DNA of 64,000 nt from Viscum album (taxonomy: Eukaryota > Streptophyta > Magnoliopsida > Santalales > Viscaceae): the NCBI GenBank assembly GCA_963277665.1, contig OY728166.1, positions 549,069,219 to 549,133,218 of the forward strand. Direction: 5' to 3'. A program made the position numbers and the translations under genes. Below, piece by piece: positions 49,158 through 62,225 of the stretch; position 1 is the stretch's first letter, and every line of letters begins with the position of its first letter. The notes under the pieces were generated by a model, which saw only the letters and a program-made list of their open reading frames with translations, was not told the origin of the DNA and did not search any database.

Positions 49158-51950
49158 TTCATTTTAAAGTGGTATATTATATCACACTGATATTGTTTTG
49201 AAATATTATATCAATTTAATTTATTCCTTTTTATATTTTCATTTCACCAGACATTGGAAATAACATGTGTTATGTGAAATAAGTACATTTAGATTTAATT
49301 ATACACCAAATATTGTTTATCATATATTACATGAAACATATTGAATAGATAGTAGTACACACAAAAATTTATTTTGGGACTGGATTACATACAATACCAA
49401 GCCACTTTGATATAATGCATTATAAAAAAACCATGTTTTCCCGAACTATAATCTAATATTAATATTATTGGTGTAATATTATTATAATATTCACGTAGTA
49501 ATTAGAATGGATGTTATGAATAAGATTAACTAAATTGTGAATATATTAATTAAAACATGTGAATAAAATGAATCTTTTCTTTAAAATTATCTATAATTGA
49601 ATGTAATAACTGTTTCAAAATAAAATAATTCATTTTTAAAAAATTTATATTTTTATGTAAAAATTCATCTTTATCATAATAAATTATAAGAACAATTATT
49701 AACAATGCTATTATAATATTATATATTCAATAATTTTTTTAATACTCATCCAATATTTTTATAGGCTTAGCGTAATATTAAAATTCAATTTCACGAATAA
49801 ATATATGTATTTTTCTATCATATAAATTTAAATCATTCTAATGGATAATAAATTTTGATATAATTTTTACAAAAATTATAATTTTTATTTTAAAAAATAA
49901 ACATAATTTGTTAAATAATAATATTAAAATTTACTTGGGGTGAATTTCTGTAATTTTATATATGTTTTATTTTTTAGGAATATTGAAAAAACACTAAATT
50001 TTAATTGTAAATAGGTTTTTCCTATAATTTATTTACATAGTTAAATTATTTTTTAATTTTTATTTCATGTATAATTAGATCTATTTGACAAAAGTTATCT
50101 TTTTTATGTCATCATTAAAAATTTCACAACTAAATTGGTTGTGATAAAATTTTAGGCTATTGTCCAATTTCTAATAAAAAACTCATCATTTGATATGGCA
50201 TGTGACGATAATTTTAAAATAATTTCATAAAATTCTATGATTATAGTTTTTAAAATGTGATTCTTTATTTGGAATAAAAATCAACCTATGATGTCTAATA
50301 ATGTTAATATATTTTTTAGAAACTAGAAGTGAAAAAATTTAAATTTAATTACAATTATTATAGTCAAAATGACTTTAATCAAAGAATAAACATTGAATAT
50401 AACATGTATGAATGACCCAAAATTTTCTAAAAATTATTTTCAGGAAATATTTCAACAATTTCACCTTTAATGATCTATAATCGTTAATTGTTATCCTTTT
50501 TGGGACATGTAAAATGTGGGGATCACTCAAATGTTTTCCAGAATACTCAATTATTTCAATTTCACCACTTATAAAAGGCTTCCTATCATCCTCCTCCCTG
50601 GAAACCTACCATACCTTCTTCGATTGTCCACCACTACCCAAAGAAACTGCCATCATCCCTATAACCATCCTATAATCCTCCATTTTTTCATAAATAAATC
50701 ATTGTAATCCATTTAGTGAAAACCAAGAGGAGTTTCCAAAAAAGTAGGTTGCATCATTTCATAATCTCTTTGGATTTATTTACATTGTCCTTCACCCACA
50801 ATAAGTATTATTTAATTAACACATGATATCAAATTTGTCATCAATATAATGATTTTTTTAAATTAAGGGTTTTATATATACTAACACACACTTCCAATAA
50901 ATGGGATATGTGATAATAATTTGTGTGTACAAAGGACTTCCGCCTTACGAACTAAGGTCATTTATTCTTACATTTCCACATTTAATGGTTATGAGTAATT
51001 TTTGAATATAAAATTTGTATGATATATATTATATTTTTATGTATGTATGATTCTATAATTATTATATGACACATAAGGTAATGTTTTCCATTTTTTGTAA
51101 ATATGATAACTTTGTTTGTGGAATTTTGGACTATCGGTTCCTCAATGTGATGTGGATCATTAAAACATTACAAGGAATATATTAAGGATGGGCGTTGTAA
51201 ATATATATGATATGTATGACGGAACTATTCTACAATAATGATAATATATATATATATCATTTACTTTATTTTATTCAATACAATAATAAAATTGAAAAAA
51301 TGTTCACGTGTACGCACCACCTACCGTCTCCATGAACAATGAAATCCATTTATTATTCCTATATCATATAGAATATATAATTAATAATATTCTAAATATA
51401 TATTAGATTTATATATTGTTTTAAATTTGATAAATATGTTAATCATGATATATGTATGTGGATCATGAATAAAAACTAAGAGCTTATATGAAAACAAAGC
51501 AGTTAGAACCCAAATAATAACATTAATGAGGAATTGTTAATAAAAGGGAAGTAAAATGTCATAAAAACATATAAGGTATGATGTATAATATTATTGTTTT
51601 TTTATTTTTTTAATAAACTTATCATTATTATATTAGATTCTTCAATGTATACAAAAAGATTCTAAATATAAGGTAAGAGAATTTTATCTAATTATCTTAT
51701 ATTCATGAGATACAAGCCATATTCACAACCCATTTATATTATATGGTGTACATATAACCCTAACAAATTTTATATCTTGAATTCCAATTATTTATTGATA
51801 TTACAAGTTTCAATTTTTTTATTCTCCCACATGGATCATAATTATATTGTTAATCATGTAGTAAGGATTTTCTTATCTTATATTTATTTCAGTGATACTT
51901 ATGCCTTATTCAACAATAATTAAGTTGTCTAGGTTTTTATAATAACATTG
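49158..51950 (+). repeat. 3' LTR of element X, truncated
   Basis: It is colinear with 15100 to about 17850 (see element X). Its exact first base lies between 49158 and 49171. After about 51950 I cannot follow the similarity, while the 5' copy continues for another 1.9 kb. Base composition changes at about 52040 to the more C-rich DNA of the Tat/Ogre-type element, so that element probably inserted here. Frames at 50516 and 51705 are chance. Confidence 0.6.
50570..50578 (+). promoter_or_regulatory. LTR TATA box (TATAAAAGG)
   Basis: Preceded by TTTCACCACT, it is the best preserved of the four homologous boxes of the X-A/B LTR family. About 140 bases downstream lies AACCAAGAGGAGTTTCC, matching AACCAAAAGGAGTTACCC (41343). 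Confidence 0.65.
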
Positions 51951-52039
51951 GGTGATTAAATTTCATAAAGAAGTTATTCTATCAATTTTGAAAAGGATTA
52001 AAAATGATTTTGGATAATAATATGATGAAAAATATCATA

Positions 52040-55000
52040 GGGTCCATCTGTGAAGGATGGATTGTTTCCATGAACTGAAATCACTCTTTGGACCACTTCT
52101 CCATGGACCACCACTAGGTATGCTGGTTCAATATTTCATGAAGCACCAAAAAAGGAAAATAGTTTATAGAATAAGGTAGAGTAGTTGATGCCCAGAATCG
52201 GAAGAAAATCATTTTTTTACATGAGGTGATATGCACCCATATAAATGACCATCCTCATGAACTAAATAAGTCATAGGATAGGGATTTTCTATCAGCTCCC
52301 ATAATCAAAACCAAGCCATTATTTGAGGAAAATGGTGTTTTCTTCCCCTGTGAATGACTTCCCAAAATTTACTAAGTGATCTGCATGTTAGGGAATTTTC
52401 ATAGGCTCCCTCAAATGAAGGACTTTATCCCACAATAGACAATTATCTAGGGTGGTACCTAGTCCCTCATTTCATAAATATATTAACAACAAGGGGGAGA
52501 AAATGAGTTTTTGAAACACAAAGAATCACAAAATGATGTTATTTGTTGAGAATGAGAGTTTAGTTACCAAAAAAATAGAACCCTTTGATGATTCCCAGTA
52601 GGTAAAATATACCCCTTAAAAGTAAGTGTAAATAACTAATCATCTGGTGGATTGAAAACTAAAAAAACTATTTTATACACAATCCCATGAGTTAAAAATG
52701 GTGGTACCCTTTTCATATATACATCCTACATATCATACTAGTATGAGGTAGAAACCATACCCCATGTAGAAAATCACTACGTGTAAGGAACTCATATCTA
52801 CATAGCAAAACACTATTTAAGAGGATGTCATCCCAAGCTAAAAATCATGATATTGAGGGAATGTGGCCCCATGTAGAAATAATTCATCATCTATGAACCA
52901 CCGTTCTCATAGCGCAACACTATGCATATGGTACCCTCACTCACATTGCTACAATATAAATAGTTCTAACACCATCCTTCCTAGGAACATGCAATATAGA
53001 ATGGGGAATCCACATCATTTTGGTCCATCATAGTTTTCTTAATGTCTGTCCCACCATGAACTAGTATTATAGAATTAGTCTAAGGCCTATTCCAAATCCA
53101 CTAGATTGGTTTGATAATATCATTGGGAACATTTATATGTGTTTTTGAGTTTACATACCCATGGTATGGGGAGTTAGGTGGATAACCTATGACATAATGT
53201 CGACCCTCAAAATGTCCTTCGGTTTACATTAATATGGTAAAGAGGGATCCATCCATGGGATTTTTCACACGAAAATCCCATTTTTTTTGGTTTTATGGGT
53301 AATGATCACGATTTTCATTCCCTTTTATTGGGAATGGGAACCTCCCACCGCCTAGAAAACAATTTAGGTCACTCTTCTAGAGGTTAGTCCCTAGCCTTTC
53401 GTCTTAGAGGTCACAGTTCTTCTACTATTCTCTTCCACGTGGGATGTATCCTAATATATCCCCACATGTGACTCTCCAAATATAGTAGAATATAAGATGA
53501 TTCAGGGACCCTCAAATCACCAACCACTCTCATTGGGTTTCAGCTGCTTGTCCATTAGAAAACTGAAGAGATTGTGTGTTTTTTAAATCTACTGCAACCT
53601 ATTTTTTTCTCAAATAACGGATGAATCATGTAGGATTATAGGTTAGTGGAAATCATGAAATATTCATGATCCCAAACCACACATGGTCCTCCCATTCAGC
53701 ATATGCTCCAATGAAAACCAACCGTGTGGGTCATCACTAAAGATTTAAGCCCTGAACCCCATTCAAATGGACCTCCAAAATGGTATAAGCCCAAATAATT
53801 TCCATTAAAATGGGAAGATGCATTCATTGGACATAAGAATATATTCTGTCTATAGAGATATAATACACTCCCACTATCTATATGGTAATTCCTCTAAGGT
53901 GTATTATCTAGTTCATCATATCTTTGTGGTATCTGATTCCCAATAAATTAGGATATATATGAATCCACAATAAGGTACAAATAAAACATCCATAGCTATC
54001 ATAAATTCTTCTATAACATATCCATAGTAAAATAATTCCACTTTTAAGAGTCCACATCTCATTTCGATTTCATATAGGCTGCTCCCATGCATAGGCCTCA
54101 GTCCTAATGAACTACCTGGACTTTGATTCCCAACTAACTGGGATATGTTGAAAGAATACATGAGGTCCCAAACCACCACCCAACATCACCCTAATTTTTT
54201 ATAGGGTATATCTCTCATAGGATCATGATCTCCTAAGAGACAACATCTCTTATAGTTCCTCTAGCCTTCATGCCATGATGCCCACAACATTGTTGACTAT
54301 GCACCGTTCACCGTGATATCCTTACCGCATGACTTTAAACTGCACTGTCAAGTCCTTATCAGATGACCTTAAAAGGTGATGTGTTATATTAAGTGGAACC
54401 AATCTTCATGGGTTTTGATTATTTCATCATTTTTAAATGATAGGAAATATTATGAATTCATCTCTAAGATCAAAACATATATTGTTCCACCTGGATGTGA
54501 GTAAACTCCAATGTTCCGCACCACATGGCCTAACACAAGTGTCATCATAATTTATTGCCTCATAATATCTGGTTTTTCCATAAAAGTCTACCTTGGTTAT
54601 AGATCCTTAGATATATAAAGATCCTTAAATTTATGTAAAACCTCAAAAATATAATGATTATTTTGAACCCATTTGTAGACAAAATTTATTGTTACGCAAA
54701 GGAAATTTATGAATTCATACTTATGAATGAACCAATGATTCATGAACTTGTATTAAATATATAAGAGATTCCTAAAATATGAAATAGTTAAAAAATATTC
54801 TTTGATGTACCTTAATTACCAATCTCTCGTCCAATGTCATATATAAATTTTAATTGTCCATGTTACCCAATGAACACCTAAATTTGGGAAGTAAGTCCAT
54901 GAATCATGGATGTGGGATATGATGGGAATTTGAAGCTCCCCACAAAACCCATTAAAGACCTTTTGAAGTGATTTTAAAAAATTTATTGGATTTCACAACA

Positions 55001-57848
55001 TTTTAACCCTACAATAAATCCACTCATGTGGAAATGGTTTTTATGGAGGTAATGGTGAACCTGGAATGAATCTGTTTCTAAGGTGGAAATGTTACACTGC
55101 TTTTGGCCTATTTCATATCCAAAAAATAATGTCGGAGAAGAAAGATCATCCATTATGAATTATTTAATGATATGATACTTGGGAGAGGTTTATTTTTCTA
55201 TATTTTCCACATAAATATTTGGAACACTTCATCAGAACAATCTTCAATCCAATGGCCTCTCACCCATTCACACAAATATGCGTGTCAGACACTGCACTAT
55301 CCAAGTCCAAAACAAAACATAAGACTCCATCAACCACACAACATATTCAATGTTGGGTATAATATACACTTTTCATGGATTAACAACAATAGGATACAAT
55401 CCACACCTTGTATTAATATATAAATGACCTTCAGTTCATGCAGTCCAACCATCCATTCTGCAAGTTATGGTCAACAGTCCACTACCAGTCAGCTCTAGTA
55501 CCCACCTTAATGATTCTTTAGAGACTATACCAAAACCATGATAATATGTTACTACATTACCTTACATAGTTTTATGAGTTCTTCACCAACAAGTTATTCC
55601 CAGTGGCATAGTTTTCCAACCCAAGGGCCTCATCCAAAAATCATTGATTCCAATGCTGTGTAGCCCAATATCCTCATCATGAATATGATTATTCTCTATG
55701 GAATCCACATAATGTAAATATGTTTCAGTCCCTTAGGGTAGCCCAAAAAGTGTTATTATCAGTAGAATAGGAAGATATCATCCTCCTCACTCCTTCTAAT
55801 GATTCATATAAGTCAAATATGACGTCAATCCATGAGAAAACATATATTCCTTATCTCCATTATCAAGATCGTTAATTGAATACGAATACATAAAATTATT
55901 GGAAGAACAATATCTATACCATGGAACATGAATCCCACTAGGAAAATTAAGTGTCACATGAGAAGATGAAAATCCATACTCCCAAATATAAATACGATAA
56001 GTAAAATATAGTCGAAAAAATTTCAGTAACTGAAAATTTCAAATAATTCTCACCAAGACCACCATGATAATAGGAGGAAAATTAAATTTATAATAAAATT
56101 AAATAGGATGGATATAAACCTTAGTATTAAAATACTACCCAGAAAAATCAGTAGAAGAGTACTCTTTCAAATTCATGTCATTCCCACCAGTCAAATTCGA
56201 TGACAATTAGAGAAAGAACATGGTGTATCCTGGTTAAGAAATATGGGAATACTCATACCTATACCCCCGAATAAGAGAAATTTTTGTACCAACTATTAAA
56301 AAATAGATGAGTTAATATAGAATATATTACAAATCTATCCTTAGAATAGTTATATATTCATGTTCTAGCAAGGTAATGTTTTCAACATATCATTGAAATG
56401 ATAGAGGATTTGATTTCAATCCCATAACACATCCTATATACATGAAATGATGTAATCATTTCCATAGAAATAACAAGTAGTTAGGGCCAGAACCCCATCT
56501 CCCCATGTTGGTTGGCACATCGACATAATGATGTGGTCACTCCATATCAAAATTAAAACACTAATCCCATCGATGAGGGTCACTAAATATATTACATGAT
56601 AAATGGAAAACAGGATTGGGCATAAATACTCGTTCAAACTGGGGGACACCAATTCACTTCAGTGGCCTCTCTATTGTAGGTATGTATCACCACAAAACTA
56701 AATATGTCCAAATTTGTATCCTAAAATCACCATGGGATAAAACCAAATATAAACCAATTTATGAAGGTCATCACCTATAGAATTAATCCACAATTTCTTT
56801 TTAGATAGTCCCAAAAAATGAATTTCACAAAAGGCATCTTGAAAATAAAGAGAAACCTCAAGACCATGATCTTCTGTAAGTAGTAGTTCTTAAATCCATA
56901 AAACAAATATAAATAAGGGTTCAAGTTATTTATTAACTATTAAAGAATTACAGATATAGTAGAAGCTATTTTGATGTCACTTCCTAAAATAGTATTACTA
57001 ATTTTTCTAGAGGTATTATCCATAGCATCAATAATGAAGGCTTACATTGTTGACACAAAGTGATTGATCATGAGATATTATCTCATGTTGAGTGTTATAG
57101 TATCTCCCTTCATTTCCAAAAAATCAATCAATAATAGAGTCAACGTTTTTTGTATCACCCACCATGAATTTCATCCATATGTTATATGCAATAAAAATTC
57201 TACATGCAGACAAGAATTGGGCAAGGATTTTACTCCTCTCCATGATGTCACTTTCCAAGAAGGTTCTCTACGTAGTCACATCCAATAAAAAGATGGTCCA
57301 ACATTTCATTTTTAGTCCCTAAAGGTCATACAAAGATTATATTATGTAGAAATTCTCATTTTTTTGGAATCATGATATAATGGAAGTCATCTCTATGATG
57401 GCACTTACTACGATGGTATGCCCCATGGTAATATAAAATTGAATTGTGGCCCTCCGTTTTTCTGCATCCACCCTAAAGGTACACCTAGGGTATACAATAA
57501 AGAAATTATACCAAAATTTGGGAATCCAGTTTTAATGGTACTCCTCTCCCTGATGACACTCTTTGTGAAGGTTCTCCCCACTGTCAAATATCACTTCAAC
57601 AAGAAGGTACTCCCCTTTCCAATTAAAATTAAATAATGTCTTTATATTATGAGGCACATGAAATGATTAGAACAGAAATGTTGGATAACCTATAAATAAA
57701 AAGTGACATCATTTCACAATGACAATATGTCATGGGGAAACACTCATCCTCTAAGACACCCCCATACTATTCACATACCAACAAGACAACTACTAGCCTA
57801 CTACTTGTGACAAATTCATCATGAAGCATTCATTTTTTGGAAGGTAAA
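52040..57848 (+). repeat. Probable 5' LTR and leader of the Tat/Ogre-type element, no genes
   Basis: No reading frame here has a recognisable domain; several frames of 60-90 codons on both strands (53916-54179, 55172-55423, 56434-56652, 57064-57288, 57418-57636) look like chance. It is richer in C and in CCAT/CCCA phrases than the nest to its left. It contains a tandem repeat near its end. Calling it an LTR is inference from its place before gag. Confidence 0.35.
57085..57640. repeat. Degenerate tandem repeat, three or more units of about 155 bp
   Basis: Anchor phrases recur about 155 bases apart: ACTCCTCTCCATGATGTCAC (57228), GTCATCTCTATGATGGCAC (57388) and ACTCCTCTCCCTGATGACAC (57540), each followed by a TT..GAAGGTTCT or CTACGATGGT-type tail. 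CTAAAGGT(C/A) with AAAGATTAT or AATAAAGAAATTAT precedes units two and three (57320, 57472). Tandem repeats are known from non-coding parts of Ogre elements. Confidence 0.65.
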
Positions 57849-57868
57849 TTAGATGACTCTCTGGCGGA
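57849..57868 (+). other. Candidate primer-binding site of the Tat/Ogre-type element
   Basis: The bases around TAGATGACTCTCTGGCGGA loosely resemble the TGG(C/T)GACTCTGCTGGGGA type of PBS seen in some Ty3/gypsy elements. The place, about 2 kb before gag, is plausible, but the match is imperfect and the LTR end is not certain. Confidence 0.25.
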
Positions 57869-59799
57869 AAAGGGAAATGATATTTTTTTCAAGATAATAA
57901 TATTTTCTATGAATTGAAGACCTGTTATGTTTTCCTCCTAGGCCACTTATATCTTTAATTTACAAATGGAGTTTTTGTATGAATGTAAACATAATAATCA
58001 TCTTAATATATGGAAAACTCTCCACCATTTGAATCAAATATTTCCCTACAATGGGGTATGAATGCCTTGTCAAAATATTAGAAGATATCCGCCATCAAAT
58101 CAACTTGAAATCACTTCCTTTTTCACGGTGACCACAATCATAGAGGTGGATGAAGGAATCCAACTTACATTCCTAAAGGACATTCAAAGGTTGAGTCATT
58201 TAATCATCCAAGTTCATACTAGTGTTCTTATATTGAGATGGGGAGAGCATGGAGAATTAAATTTCAACGAATTCATAGTTCATCATATCCCATTAGAATG
58301 AAAATGTTTTGATGTTATTATCCTAGGGTGGTTCTTAAGTAAAATCTCTACATAGAAAGGTGGTGTTACCAACATGAATCATCCTTGAGAATGTCACTAA
58401 ATTACCACATTTGAATAGATCAATCAATAAAAGACATCATGAACAAGTCAATCATGGATATTTAACAGGAATCTCTCATATGGGAAGAATATTGCAAATC
58501 ATTTATAATTTACTCACAAAAAGTTCACATGTAGACTCTGCATCATATCAGGCCCATGATTGAACAGGGTTGTACAAGGTCAACAGTTTGGAGACATTAA
58601 TTATGGCCTCTATAGTATGGGATCATCCCCTTCCCATTATGGTGGGGTTATTTTAACAAAAAATTCCTCCCATAATACTATCAAATCATTGCTGAGGCAT
58701 GGAAAAAATGAGGTGGTTAATCCCCATCCCATATTGATGGTTGTATTTTTTCCTATACCACCCACTATATAGAAATAAGACATTAACCATTTAGGCATGA
58801 TGAAAAATAAATATGTCCCCCATTACATACTGTATCATGAAATATTTACCTTAGAAGGGAATCATTTCACCTAGATATATAGAGGGTCACTCTGTGTCAC
58901 CATTCACCAAGAATCTTGAAGGGGACACTGAAATGAAGGGAGAGATCCAAAAAGGATTCAAATAGCACTCTAAAAATTCGGTATCAAGTATGCATCCCAC
59001 AATGAAATACACGTTGGTCAATGATGTTGATCTCAATCCTACATACCACCTTGATAATAATGAAAATTTTGATGAGATTAGAGATGTTGGTTGGGACCAG
59101 AATCTAGTCCATAATGAGAATTAAGGTGTTCTTACCATGATCAAGTGAATTTCCTTGAATTTTGTTGTTCCATAGATATATACAACACCACCTCCTCAAT
59201 GAACCCCTATTAGAAAGAAGAATAAATGTCAGGTCATGTATATAATCCTCCTATTATTGATGTAAACGAGATCCCAATGGTCAACGAATCATTTCCTCAA
59301 TAAGAGGAGGAAATGAAAGATTTGAGACATAAAAATGAAGTTTCAGTGAGTTATCCATCCTACCAAATATTTTATCAACAAAGAGACTCAATATACACTT
59401 CTAAAAGGTGTATCTAATCATTAAGGCATCATATAGACTATTGATATAGGGATTGTTCAATATCCAAAATAAGCAATGAGAGCATCAATTCACTAATACA
59501 TAGTCCTAAATAAATATTAGGGTTTCATTCCACTTTATATGTAACTAGAATGTGTTCAGAAAAATAATCAATTGATATCCTAAAAAAATAATGGTGGAAC
59601 CAGTACAAAAATTCAGCTCCTTCACAGTACCTGTCCAATATCAGGTTCAACAGATACCCCATCATGAGATTGTCAAAACCATCTAGTCCTTAGTTTCTCG
59701 ATTTTAATCTCTAGATTTTGAGCAAGGACAAATAGAGGGATCAAATAATCATTACCATGATTGGGTGAGTGAAACCCCACCACTTCCAATTTTTTAGAA
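57869..59799 (+). other. Leader or N-terminal gag region, no recognisable domain
   Basis: Broken plus-strand frames such as 58062-58301 (ending RWGEHGELNFNEFIVHHIPL) and 58560-58772 have no family I recognise. Gln- and Pro-rich phrases (QYQVQQIPHHEIVK near 59640-59680) suggest the low-complexity N-terminus that often precedes gag. Ogre elements can carry an extra ORF1 here, but I see no evidence that identifies one. Confidence 0.4.
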
Positions 59800-60300
59800 T
59801 CCTATGTTCAAAATATTCAATGAATCACATGACCCTGAGTGAAATCTAACCCATTATGCATCAAATTCTGATCCCATGATGAAACTATAGAACCACAAGT
59901 AGTAGTGAAACATAGATTCTTGAATCCAACCATTCACGAGACATTCTTTATTTGGTACATAAGCTTACTAGCTGAGTCGAGCACACGATGGGAAGACCTC
60001 TGCCAGCAGTTCCACTTCAAGTTTGTCTAAACACTATAGAAGAAAAAACACTATGAAATCTCAAATACAAAACAACATGAGAATGAAAGATTATTATATT
60101 TCACTACCATATGGAATGGTTTGAAATATATCATAAATTGTCCCCTACCCAAGGAGGATAACCCTTTTGTATGAATTTATTACCAATAAGATGAGTTGAT
60201 AATTCTACTCATCCCTTTAAAATATACACATGTGATCATGGATTTCTCATCCATATCAAAATCAATGAGACACTACATATGATGGACTTTGGTGAACTGT
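59800..60300 (+). pseudogene. Gag (retrotrans_gag type) of the Tat/Ogre-type element
   Basis: This is the structural protein of the particle. Frames read PMFKIFNESHDPE and LTHYASNSDPMMK (59808-59890), like the PKF-KFDGT-DP--HL--Y start of Ty3/gypsy gag. After a frameshift comes FLNPTIHETFFIWYISLLAE (59917-59976), then SSTRWEDLCQQFHFKF to 60029, the WY--L----I-SWEDL---F--KF signature. Beyond two stops, KQHENERLLYFTTIWNGLKY and PLPKEDNPFV (60072-60174) match the KQ-ENESL-DF--RW block. There are stops and at least one frameshift. No zinc knuckle is clear downstream. Confidence 0.8.
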
Positions 60301-61640
60301 TGGACGACCCCACTAGTATTTAGGAAAAGGGAAGGAAATAGAGAAGTAACATCTATCACGCATAAGCTTTCCTCGATGCTAACTCCAACTTCAAAAACTA
60401 CATTGTATCATGAATCACCCTCAGTTTATTAAATTTATCCTCCAACATAAAAATCTATGAAGAGGGGACCTATGAGAAAAAAATTTATTCAACGAAGGAA
60501 TACGAATTAGTTGTTCTAAGATGATCAAGTACATGGAAATTTTATAGCCACTATGGACTATAGTTTACTCCACCAACTGGAGATAAAAAGGGCCAATTAG
60601 GTGGGTCTTAATGTCTGGATATATTATTATTCCATTCTTTAGCAATTGGGACATATAATATAACAATACATAGTTTTTAATTACCACCTATATAAACTGA
60701 TATATTCTAGGAAATCCGTAAGAACAAGTGGAATATTTTTTAACTACAACCCATCATGAAAGAGGCGAGTGGAAAACGTTGTTGTATAATGGAAACAAAT
60801 TTTTGTTACGTGGATGAATGGTTGAAATGACAACAAAAAGCATTTAATTCTACATGAATATTTGAAACAACCAACTCTGACACTATCTTCTCCTTTTGCA
60901 ATGCACCCAACGTCAAAAGCCACACAACCCTCCATAATCTGACCAGCCATATAGGAGTTTGACATAAAAGGAATGGAGAATGTATAATAATAATATAATA
61001 AATCATGGCCAATTTCACATTTGAACCTCTTTGATTTTATTCCAATCGATTTGAAGGAGTTTGATTCACCCCACATAATTCCACCACAAGAAATGTTCAT
61101 TAAAAAATTCCTCATCGAATAAGGAGTTGATATTCAGTTCCTTTAATTTCATTCCTTTAATAGATCCATTATCCAATGTTGGGTATGAAAATCAACCTTA
61201 ATTACCTACTCCCAATCAGGGGGTTAGAGGAACAGGAAAGAGGATACAAGGATACCTGGGAAGAGGCAGCCGTGGTAAAAACCAAACCTCTATCCACACC
61301 CCTAAAAGAAAATTAAATTTTATAGTAACTTATGGAATATTACTTCAATGGATACAATGGAGGAAGGAAAATGCACCGAAACTGGCCAGAATCCACTATT
61401 TTCTAATCATTATGGAATATCCATTAGAAGAGGGATATGTTTCTTATCCCCAAAGGTGTGTAAGAAGACCTACCTGACTCAACCAAGAATAAATAGAAGA
61501 ACCTCAAGCTACTATCTTGAGGGAAAATCCATATACATCGAATAATCAACCCCTAAACATCCTATAAAAGGGAAACAACATGATAGGAAGCACCATTATT
61601 TAGACTATAAGTATCACATCCTAAAATAGTTATCCTCTAT
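60301..61640 (+). other. Linker between gag and protease, no clear domain
   Basis: Plus-strand frames are broken. A Gly/Arg-rich stretch, NQGVRGTGKRIQGYLGRGSR (about 61216-61275), may be the nucleic-acid-binding tail of gag. The 123-codon minus-strand frame at 60744-61115 and the shorter one inside it lie opposite to this and have no recognisable product; I treat them as chance. Confidence 0.45.
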
Positions 61641-62225
61641 ACTTGTCAAGCTATCATTCAAGGGTTTCCTGATCTTGTCAAAAGCCCTCATTGAAGCACT
61701 CATAGATGCCTTTTGACCCCCCTCGAGTAGGACGACAAAGTGGCCACTTCTGAAGTATATCAGACAATGACCATTCCAACAGAATTCCATATTTTAATGT
61801 CCTTCTAACTTCAATATTATGATGCAATTATATGTGGACACATCAAAACCATATATATTTCTATAGAGATAAATATAGCCCATATCTGATTTTTTTGGTT
61901 GACAATGGTTTTGGAGTTAATCTCATTCTCATTCGAACACTTTTACAATTGGTATTCAATGAGGATAACATAAAACCCTCATCAATAACCTTCTAAGTGA
62001 ATGAAAAAAGTGAGAAAATTACAAGGGGAAAATATATCTCAATTCATAATATGTCGATCTCATAGCCGAATCTGAATTAATTATATCTCGAAAAAACGCA
62101 ACCTTCATTATCATTATAGGAATGCCTTGGTTGCATCAACACAAAAAAGTCACCTCATCATACCATCAATTAAATAAATATCACATTATAGAAAAAAATA
62201 GTATTTTTCATATTGATAATCCCCA
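61641..62225 (+). pseudogene. Aspartic protease of the Tat/Ogre-type element
   Basis: It would cut the polyprotein. Upstream, KPSLKHS and a frame with ALIDAF (61685-61712) resemble the ALI-AL segment that precedes the domain. The core reads LVDNGFGVNLILIRTLLQLV (61896-61955), then FNEDNIKPSSITF, with the catalytic Asp in VDNG, the variant used by the Tat/Ogre group (VDNGS). After a frameshift near 62065, the frame gives ATFIIIIGMPWLHQHKK (62098-62148) and SSYHQLNKYHI, the second signature (LLGRPWLH-H--VPSSYHQ--KY). Stops at several places make it inactive. Confidence 0.85.

Larger units (their letters stand above)
15100..51950 (+). mobile_element. Element X: outermost gag-only LTR retrotransposon, carrying three nested insertions
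   Basis: Its own parts are the 5' LTR (15100-19077 and 46354-47018, split by the SIRE-like element), a PBS at 47021-47034, an internal region of about 2.1 kb (47035-49146), a polypurine tract at 49147-49157 and a 3' LTR from 49158. The LTR pair is supported by shared blocks in order: the TATA region (16489 and 50570); CCATGAACAGTG (17250) and CCATGAACAATG (51331); GAATTGTTAATAAATGGGAA (17450) and GAATTGTTAATAAAAGGGAA (51532); and GTAGTAAGGATTTTCT (17786 and 51859). The 3' LTR seems cut at about 51950, where the Tat/Ogre-type element takes over. Internal size and content match element A/B, so both probably belong to one non-autonomous family. Confidence 0.6.

Noticed and set aside
60744..61115. 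Longest open frame of the window, 123 codons on the minus strand
   Set aside because: It lies opposite to the gag-protease linker of a plus-strand element, has no recognisable domain, and its length is not surprising in 64 kb.
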